From Metasolibacillus sp. (GTDB lineage: Bacteria > Bacillota > Bacilli > Bacillales_A > Planococcaceae), in contig NZ_JAMBIZ010000001.1 in NCBI RefSeq assembly GCF_025291715.1, forward strand, positions 186,001 through 250,000: a DNA stretch of 64,000 bases, in the 5' to 3' direction. Shown in pieces: positions 58,194 to 64,000 of the stretch. Both the position numbers and the translations under genes were made by a program. Positions within the stretch are counted from its first letter, which is position 1. Every line of letters starts with the position of its first letter. The notes beneath the pieces were generated by a model. It did no database searches, was not told where the DNA came from, and was given only the letters and a program-made list of their open reading frames with translations.

Positions 58194-60749
58194 TTGAATG
58201 ACCAAGAAATTATTGAGAAGCATAAAATCTTAGACTCTATTTTACATCTGAATGATGGGTTTATGTGGCAAGATGTATTACGAGCTTTTGGTGGATTTAT
58301 CGTTTCAGCGCTTAGTTGGTTTAATCGAACAATAGAGACGATTGTCACGAAGTTTATAACGTTAAACGATTTTTATAAGACAGGAGCAGTTGGAGCGTTT
58401 ATGGACAATGCACGACCATTTATTTGGGTCGTGTTTTTTGTTGCACTTGTTGTTCTTGGTTTCCAGTTTATGTTTAATAAAATTGAGAAGCGAAATGAAG
58501 TGTTATTAAATATTGTCATGGCGCTTTGCTTTATCGTGATTATTCCTGATTTAATGTCTAATATACAAAAGATTGTTGGAGCAGGCATTGAAGAGATTAA
58601 GCCAAAAAATGAATCTTTAGCGAGTAATATGATCAAAAGTAATGTTGCCGATCTTCTTTACTATGCTGAAAAAAACTTTGAATTTGCTAATGGTACAAGC
58701 CGAGGGGATGCCAATACTCCCCCTAGACCATTTAATAAAGATAATAATACAGGGACACCAGATTACACATTTGCGAATCGCCTTTCAGCAACGCACGATC
58801 TGAAAATTCCATACACACAAAAACTTGATTTACACGATGATGATGGATGGATATTTAAGGCAGATTGGGTAAAGGGATTAAGTAAATCTTCAAAAGATGT
58901 ATTAAGTCATAAATCAGTCCCAACGGGTGTAGGGAAAGGTTATCAAGTAGAGGAGTTAGCAAAAAATAAAATAAGAGGGACTGAAATAGGAAGGGAAACT
59001 TATTATCGCTATCACGTGAACTGGTTTACTTTAATTATGACCTTACTTATTACAAATTTTGCGCTAGCTATTACAGCTATTAAAATTGGACGATCTATTT
59101 TTGATTTAGCATTTCATCAAATTTTTGGTGTGTTTATTGCAGCTTCTGATTTGACAGGTGGACAACGGACTAAAAAAGTTCTTATTGAAATTCTAAACAC
59201 CTTTGTAGTCATGGCTGTAATGATTGCTTTAATTCAATTGTTTATTCTTTTTGTTACGTGGGCAAATTCTTGGCGCTATGAAGTAGGAACTTTAGGAGTA
59301 ATAATCCTCTTGATTGCTGGTGCTTGGGCATTGATTGATGCACCAGATATTGTACAACGTCAATTAGGAATTGATGCTGGCTTACGCAATGGCTGGCAAG
59401 CAATGATGGGAGCATATGCTGCTAGTAAAGTTGCATCTGGAGGAGCAAAAGCACTTGGTGGCGCAGGGATGAAATCTGCTGCAACAGCAGGTGGTGGCGC
59501 AAACTTTATGCGTCGTATGGTACAAGGGATGCGAACACAAGCCCAAACACCAATTTCTTCGTCTTCATCTACACAAACTGGTCAAAGAGGTGCAAGTGGT
59601 GTTCCTAAAGTACCAAGTAGCCAAAATGGTGGAACAGGGGGACAATCAACAACAGGGCAACAACAGGGAAATTCGGGTGTTGGACCAACTTCACAAGGTT
59701 CGCAAGCAATGCCTACATCTAATAATAATACAGGGAATGCAGGAGATTCTGCGCAAGGTACAACACAGGCTGCACAGAATAATACCAACACTTCTGTGGC
59801 AACAGTACCAGCTACTCCAACTAATCAAGGAGCATCTGAAGGAACTAAAGAACAAAATGGTCAAGGGAGTTTATCTAGTCAGCAGAGGGCAGAACAAAGA
59901 GCACAAAGAAGAAATCAATCTTCAGACGCTACTAAAGGGCAAACAAGCAATCAAAGTGCCAATACAGTACCATCAAAACAAGTAAATGGAGATCAGCAAA
60001 CAGCAATCCCTGCTAATGATACACCAATAAATAAGACAGATGTAAAAGAAATGCCAACACAAGATAGCTCACAAAATATAGGGCAAAAAGGAGGTACAGA
60101 GATACCATCAAGTGGAGCAGTCTCACAGGGGAATCAAAATACAATAAGCCCATCTGAAGGAACGCCGAATAGCCAACAGCAAAAGGTTGCTGAAATTCCA
60201 TCAAATAAAACAGGAGGACAAGTTGCTCAAGGAGGTAATACACCAACTTCAGCACAGAATAGTGTTGCTGATACCAAAGGCCATAAAGAAACAGCAGCTA
60301 CTATACCAACAAACGAAAGTGGTCCATCTAATAATCAAGTAGATATACCTGCTATACCAACTAACCAAAGTACAAGTACTGTTCAACAACCAACAAATGC
60401 ACCAGCTGTAAACAATGAATCAACACAGTCCATTCCTTCCGAAACATCAACGGGTGGTACTAATCAGGAGCAAAGACAAAATAGACGTCAGCAACATATG
60501 GCACAACGTGCTACTAATCAACTAAATGTAGCACAGCAAACTCCACATGGGCAATCGAATCAAGCACCATTTGGACATAAACAAGCTGTGCATAAAAATA
60601 CGATTATAGGGGGAAATCGTAATGTGCAAAAATTGAAAGAACAAGTAACAAGAGCAGGAAATTCAGGCTTTACGCTGGGGCAAAATATTCGCCGTGCAAC
60701 AAATGTCTTTAATAAGAAAGATAAAAAAGACGAAGGGGGCAATAAATAA
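58194..60749 (+). CDS. VirB6-like polytopic channel protein with a long Gln/Asn/Ser/Thr-rich tail (851 aa)
   Basis: TTG 58194 with GGGAGGAGGAG upstream. The N-terminal 400 residues hold about five hydrophobic segments (FIWVVFFVALVVLGFQFMF, LLNIVMALCFIVIIPDLM, TLIMTLLITNFALAITAI, FVVMAVMIALIQLFILFV, VGTLGVIILLIAGAWAL), the layout of VirB6/TrbL proteins. The C-terminal part from about 430 to 800 is low-complexity, rich in Gln, Asn, Ser, Thr and Pro, and probably disordered, followed by a basic end (KKDKKDEGGNK). Such tails in VirB6-like proteins may reach outward or bind partners. Its position before the VirB3-like and VirB4 genes supports the assignment. The next start overlaps by one base. 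Confidence 0.75.
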   Translation: MNDQEIIEKHKILDSILHLNDGFMWQDVLRAFGGFIVSALSWFNRTIETIVTKFITLNDFYKTGAVGAFMDNARPFIWVVFFVALVVLGFQFMFNKIEKRNEVLLNIVMALCFIVIIPDLMSNIQKIVGAGIEEIKPKNESLASNMIKSNVADLLYYAEKNFEFANGTSRGDANTPPRPFNKDNNTGTPDYTFANRLSATHDLKIPYTQKLDLHDDDGWIFKADWVKGLSKSSKDVLSHKSVPTGVGKGYQVEELAKNKIRGTEIGRETYYRYHVNWFTLIMTLLITNFALAITAIKIGRSIFDLAFHQIFGVFIAASDLTGGQRTKKVLIEILNTFVVMAVMIALIQLFILFVTWANSWRYEVGTLGVIILLIAGAWALIDAPDIVQRQLGIDAGLRNGWQAMMGAYAASKVASGGAKALGGAGMKSAATAGGGANFMRRMVQGMRTQAQTPISSSSSTQTGQRGASGVPKVPSSQNGGTGGQSTTGQQQGNSGVGPTSQGSQAMPTSNNNTGNAGDSAQGTTQAAQNNTNTSVATVPATPTNQGASEGTKEQNGQGSLSSQQRAEQRAQRRNQSSDATKGQTSNQSANTVPSKQVNGDQQTAIPANDTPINKTDVKEMPTQDSSQNIGQKGGTEIPSSGAVSQGNQNTISPSEGTPNSQQQKVAEIPSNKTGGQVAQGGNTPTSAQNSVADTKGHKETAATIPTNESGPSNNQVDIPAIPTNQSTSTVQQPTNAPAVNNESTQSIPSETSTGGTNQEQRQNRRQQHMAQRATNQLNVAQQTPHGQSNQAPFGHKQAVHKNTIIGGNRNVQKLKEQVTRAGNSGFTLGQNIRRATNVFNKKDKKDEGGNK

Positions 60750-61096
60750 TGTATGAGATTCCAAAGGAAATTAAATCTAAGCCTAAATTATTTGGTTTGG
60801 AAATCAAGGAGCTAATCATAGTTGTGATTAGCTTCTTTTTATTTTTTACAATTTTACGTGATCTGGTTCATGGTGTATTAGTTGTTCCATATATGCTTGT
60901 CGCAAGTTTTACATTGTTGTGGTTTGTAATGCCTTCTGGTAACAATCCGCGAAAAAAAAACTATCAATCAATTTTCTTATATTTTAAGCATAAACAACGT
61001 TCTAGCTATCATGCATTAGATATTCAAAAAATAATGAATGAGCAGAATAAGCATTTATTTGAGGATGGTGAGACTTCAAATGAGCGAAGATATTAA
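60749..61096 (+). CDS. VirB3-like membrane protein (DUF5592-type)
   Basis: 115 residues. MYEIPKEIKSKPKLFGLEIKEL is the N-terminal pattern of the DUF5592 family of Gram-positive conjugation loci. Two hydrophobic segments follow (LIIVVISFFLFFTIL and VVPYMLVASFTLLWFVM) and a basic tail, the layout of VirB3/PrgI-like proteins that sit beside VirB4. The start overlaps the stop of the VirB6-like gene by one base. Confidence 0.72.
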   Translation: MYEIPKEIKSKPKLFGLEIKELIIVVISFFLFFTILRDLVHGVLVVPYMLVASFTLLWFVMPSGNNPRKKNYQSIFLYFKHKQRSSYHALDIQKIMNEQNKHLFEDGETSNERRY

Positions 61097-61712
61097 GCCA
61101 ATTATTGTACCTTCTTATACAGAGGAAAAAGGTACTAAAAAGAAATTCTTCCGTTTTGAAAACCGTAAAAAGAAGAAGGCGAAAAAGCAAGTTAAAAAAC
61201 AGTACGTATTGCGTAAAACACCTGAATTAGTGCCTTTTTTAAAATATGGAGCTAACGAAAACATTGTGATGAAAAATGATCTACACATGGATTTGTTTCA
61301 GATTACACCAAAGGACTTGCAATCTTTAACGGATGAGGAACTGGAAATGCATGTCTTACTTGAAGCACGTTTTAATCGTAGTACAACTGCTGGATATAAA
61401 ATCATTGCATTAAACTTCCCATCAAATATGGAAAAGCAGCGACAATACTGGCTACGCAAAAAGGAGCGAGCTACAAGTCCATTACAAGTACGTTTCATTG
61501 ATAGAAAAATTTTTGAATTTAACTTTTTAGAGCAAGAAAGACCGAATCGTGAATTTTTCTTATTTCTATATGCACCATCTGAACAATTGTTAGAAGATTT
61601 AAAAAATCAAGCGATTCGTGGGATGCGTCAGACATTTCCGTTGCAGAAATTAACTGTAGATAAAAAACAAGATGTTTTATTTTTGCTAAATAACCCGAAC
61701 TCAAAATTGTAA
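61080..61712 (+). CDS. Conjugation protein, possibly the detached N-terminal domain of VirB4
   Basis: ATG 61080 with GGATGGTGAG upstream gives 210 residues and overlaps the previous gene by 17 bases. After a basic leader (KKKFFRFENRKKKKAKKQVKK) there is a mixed domain (DLHMDLFQITPKDLQSLTDEELEMHVLLEARF, YKIIALNFPSNMEKQRQYWLRKKE, FNFLEQERPNREFFLFLYA) that reads like the N-terminal, membrane-proximal domain of VirB4/TraC proteins. The VirB4 ATPase gene follows after 19 bases. Split VirB4 genes occur in Gram-positive elements; the assignment here is inference from position and pattern. Confidence 0.6.
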   Translation: MSEDIKPIIVPSYTEEKGTKKKFFRFENRKKKKAKKQVKKQYVLRKTPELVPFLKYGANENIVMKNDLHMDLFQITPKDLQSLTDEELEMHVLLEARFNRSTTAGYKIIALNFPSNMEKQRQYWLRKKERATSPLQVRFIDRKIFEFNFLEQERPNREFFLFLYAPSEQLLEDLKNQAIRGMRQTFPLQKLTVDKKQDVLFLLNNPNSKL

Positions 61713-61731
61713 TTGTGAAAGGAGATACTAC

Positions 61732-63717
61732 ATGCTTGCTAAGCTTATTCCACCTCGGTTTAGAGGTGTAGAGAAAGAATCAGTAGAAGAGAAAGAAAAG
61801 ATAGCAGCTAAAAATAAGAACTATGATCCACTTTTTTTAGCTGCTATTCAGCCACAAGGTGGGGTGCAACCAAAAGATAAATATATCCAAAAAGGTGATG
61901 GCTATGAGGCTTGTATTCATATTTGGGATTATCCAACCAAAGTGTCTCCGCTTTGGTTAGAAAAGTTATTTTCAATGCGTGAAGTAATTGTTGTAGAAGA
62001 CGTGGTGACTATGCCACGTGATGAAACGGTTAGTGCAATCAATAAATCGATGTTGGAACAAACAATGCGTTATTCAAATAGTAAAAAACAGTCGCAAAAA
62101 ATGGATGCTGAAAATAGTTTCCAAGAATTAGAGCGACTTTACCATGAAATTGCCCAAATGGGCGAGGTAGTGAAGCTTGTTGATATTCGTTTATATGTTC
62201 ATGCAAAGACCATACATGAACTTGAGCAAAAAGTTCAACTTGTTGAAACAGACTTACGTTCCTATGGATTCAAAGGTACGATTTTCTTAAATGAAACAAC
62301 TTGGGAATGGCAATCTCTATTCCTTCCTTATGAAGAGCAACAAAAGCTCCCTAACCAAAGAGAAGGTAAAGGGATGCAAGGATTAACATTAGCAGCAGGA
62401 CTACCCTATCATTTTTCAGAATTAAATGATCCAACAGGGAGCTACTTAGGAACCACATTTTCAGGAGGAAATGTGGTTTTTGATCTTTTTCATAAAGATA
62501 AACAGCGACGTTTTTATAATGCAGTTGTCGCAGGGTTGATGGGTGCAGGTAAATCTACATTATTAAAAAAGTTGACTGTTGATAATGCCTGTCGACAAAA
62601 TATTATTCGTGGATTTGATGTGGTTGGGGAATTTGAAACGGTAGTTAGTGAACTTGGTGGTCACATGATTAGTTTAGATGGTAGTCAAGGGATTTTAAAT
62701 CCCTTACAAATCTATCGTCAAGAAGATGGCTCTAAAGAAAAATCAAAGCAAAAAAGTGAAGAGCTTTGTTTTATGCAACATCTGTCAAAAGTCGCTAAAT
62801 TTTATCAATTTATAGCTAGTCAACCATCTGCTGAAGATTTAGAAGAGTTCAAAAAAGTAACACGTACTTTTTATGGATCACTAGGATTTCTGGAACGTAT
62901 TCAGCAAGGTGAAAGTGTTACAGACTTATCAAATGAATCTTACCCTATTTTTAGTGATTTATTAAACTTCGTGCAACAAGAACTATATGAAGATGTAGAG
63001 CGCCGTCTTATTCGAACAGAATTGTCAATTGCTCGTGCAAACCGATTAGAACGAATTGAATTGATTCTTGATAATGTTGTACACACATATGGCTATTTAT
63101 TTAATGGCCATACTTCTATCCCTGATTTTACAGATGAACAAGTGATTATGTTTTCTGTACGCCGATTGACGAACTTAGAAAAGAATATTTTCAATGCACA
63201 GATGTTTAATGCATTTACATTGATTTGGGATAATCTGATTTCAATTGGTGCACCCCAAATGCGAGCAATGTATGAGGATGCGAATTTTAACTTCGATGAT
63301 GCGATTCGATTTTTTGTAGTCATCGATGAATCACATCGATTTATTAATGCTGACAATCCGTTGGCTGTAGATTTCGTAGTTGATTATGAAAGGGAAGCGC
63401 GAAAATATCTTGGTGGTATCGTGTTAGCCAGTCAATCTATTCGAGATTATGTACCTGAACATGCGAATGATGAAGTTGTATCGAAGATAAAGAAGTTGTT
63501 TGAATTAACACAATATAAATTTATCATGCAACAAGATGCCAATGCTTTAGATGCAATACGTACCATTTTCGAAGGTCAGATTTCTGAAAGTGAGTTGGCT
63601 CAAATACCACAGCTTCAGCAAGGTGATTGCTTCTTATCTATCAGTGGTGTAGGGAACTTAATGTTTACAGTTGAAGCATCCGATGAAGAAATTGCGTTGT
63701 TTAGAGGAGGTATGTAA
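61732..63717 (+). CDS. VirB4-type T4SS ATPase
   Basis: 661 residues. AAAGGAG precedes the ATG. The N-terminal 200 residues are the VirB4 N-domain (VVEDVVTMPRDETVSAINKS, LYVHAKTIHELEQKVQLVETDLRSYG). The motor domain has Walker A NAVVAGLMGAGKSTLLKKL (about 260-280), FDVVGEFETVVSELGG, LNPLQIY, and Walker B FFVVIDESHRF (about 527-537), followed by ARKYLGGIVLASQS and KFIMQQDANALD, all typical for VirB4/TraE. Energises pilus or channel assembly. A degenerate duplicate of its P-loop region lies at 47921. Confidence 0.95.
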   Translation: MLAKLIPPRFRGVEKESVEEKEKIAAKNKNYDPLFLAAIQPQGGVQPKDKYIQKGDGYEACIHIWDYPTKVSPLWLEKLFSMREVIVVEDVVTMPRDETVSAINKSMLEQTMRYSNSKKQSQKMDAENSFQELERLYHEIAQMGEVVKLVDIRLYVHAKTIHELEQKVQLVETDLRSYGFKGTIFLNETTWEWQSLFLPYEEQQKLPNQREGKGMQGLTLAAGLPYHFSELNDPTGSYLGTTFSGGNVVFDLFHKDKQRRFYNAVVAGLMGAGKSTLLKKLTVDNACRQNIIRGFDVVGEFETVVSELGGHMISLDGSQGILNPLQIYRQEDGSKEKSKQKSEELCFMQHLSKVAKFYQFIASQPSAEDLEEFKKVTRTFYGSLGFLERIQQGESVTDLSNESYPIFSDLLNFVQQELYEDVERRLIRTELSIARANRLERIELILDNVVHTYGYLFNGHTSIPDFTDEQVIMFSVRRLTNLEKNIFNAQMFNAFTLIWDNLISIGAPQMRAMYEDANFNFDDAIRFFVVIDESHRFINADNPLAVDFVVDYEREARKYLGGIVLASQSIRDYVPEHANDEVVSKIKKLFELTQYKFIMQQDANALDAIRTIFEGQISESELAQIPQLQQGDCFLSISGVGNLMFTVEASDEEIALFRGGM

Positions 63718-64000
63718 ATGAATCGTACAATGATGTTCAAATTTCTTTTATTGTTATTTATTGGGCTAGTGCTGTTAGCTCTAGTTTTTTATAATCGATT
63801 TTTTAATGGAAGAGAGAACAGCGATTTTGAGGTGGGGACAGGCTATATTCATATGGAGTCTAATACAACAGAAAGAACTAATTCCCATGAAAATGAGAAG
63901 AAAGAAGAGGTTCAAATTGTAGAAACAAATGATGAAAAAAAAGATACTAAAGTGTTAGAGATTAACCCAGATATGGGGAGTTCGAAGTCGACTAAAGAGT
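63718..64000 (+). CDS. Membrane-anchored transfer protein, 3' end outside window
   Basis: ATG 63718 with GAGGAGG upstream, directly after the VirB4 stop. The visible 94 residues begin with a hydrophobic helix (FKFLLLLFIGLVLLALVFY) then a polar, Glu/Asn/Lys-rich linker. This is the layout of a signal-anchored protein of T4SS loci such as a VirB1-like hydrolase or VirB8-like protein, whose defining domains would lie beyond the right edge. Identity cannot be settled here. Confidence 0.6.
   Translation, partial: MNRTMMFKFLLLLFIGLVLLALVFYNRFFNGRENSDFEVGTGYIHMESNTTERTNSHENEKKEEVQIVETNDEKKDTKVLEINPDMGSSKSTKE

Larger units (their letters stand above)
23900..64000. mobile_element. Integrative and conjugative element, left part (right end outside window)
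   Basis: The element begins with a large serine integrase facing the chromosomal phosphodiesterase operon and continues to the right edge. It contains phage-like repressor and control genes, about twenty small accessory genes, and a long conjugation operon with VirD4 and VirB4 ATPases. By eye it is more AT-rich than the 24 kb before it. The left attachment site must lie between the end of the 47-aa gene and the integrase stop, roughly 23900-23960. The right attachment site is not in the window, so the exact core and total length are unknown. Confidence 0.85.

Noticed and set aside
59491-59985. 164-codon plus-strand frame within the VirB6-like gene
   Set aside because: It is a shadow of the Gln/Asn-rich repeat coding region in another frame, with no start signal.

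Overview
The window looks like a low-GC Gram-positive chromosome from the Bacillales, most like Lysinibacillus/Solibacillus relatives. The evidence is its AT-rich composition, strong AGGAGG-type ribosome binding sites with frequent GTG/TTG starts, a T-box leader in front of proBA, and a housekeeping set typical of Bacillales: formate-THF ligase, YpgQ-type HD protein, YfmR ABC-F, CvfC/YpgR and an aspartokinase III type enzyme. No rRNA, tRNA or CRISPR array was seen.

Positions 1 to about 23.9 kb are ordinary chromosome. In order it holds the C-terminal part of fhs, an HD phosphohydrolase, a lipoprotein, a truncated Crp/Fnr regulator, an LD-carboxypeptidase, yfmR and cvfC, a chemotaxis receptor, an EamA transporter, a tandem pair of paralogous membrane proteins, proBA under a T-box with a likely CCU proline specifier, a small sigma-70 factor, a topoisomerase III-like protein, aspartate kinase, a DHFR-fold protein, a membrane-linked glycerophosphodiester phosphodiesterase, and a tubby-like protein followed by a 47-codon gene.

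From about 23.9 kb to the right edge the DNA is a mobile element, probably an integrative and conjugative element (ICE) whose right end lies outside the window. It opens with a 619-residue large serine integrase that abuts the terminator of the last chromosomal gene. Next comes an AT-rich control region with short dyads, then a phage-like control block at 26.3-28.6 kb: an XRE repressor, two divergent HTH genes with a pair of perfect palindromic operators between them, and a DUF5710 protein. From 28.7 to 38.2 kb there are about twenty small, mostly unrecognised genes (Rha/ORF6C-like proteins, an ArpU-like protein, a DUF2786 gene broken by one stop codon, small membrane proteins). Two 46-nt hairpins in this block share identical mismatches and show three compensatory base-pair changes.

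Positions 38.2-39.0 kb form a long non-coding stretch with inverted and tandem repeats. From 39 kb to the edge is one long conjugation operon. It combines type IV secretion parts (VirB2-like, VirD4, VirB6-like, VirB3-like, a possibly separate VirB4 N-terminal domain, and the VirB4 ATPase) with a Tad/type II-like unit (a CpaF/VirB11 ATPase and two platform-like membrane proteins). It also carries a Toprim primase-like protein, a YdbC/PC4-type nucleic acid binding protein, a vestigial copy of the VirB4 P-loop region, an SLH-domain surface protein and a 2239-residue secreted protein with RCC1-like and PKD-like repeats. The operon is punctuated by several related hairpins. No relaxase is recognisable in the window. 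The hybrid T4SS/Tad machine with its surface proteins, and the covarying hairpin pair, are the most interesting contents.
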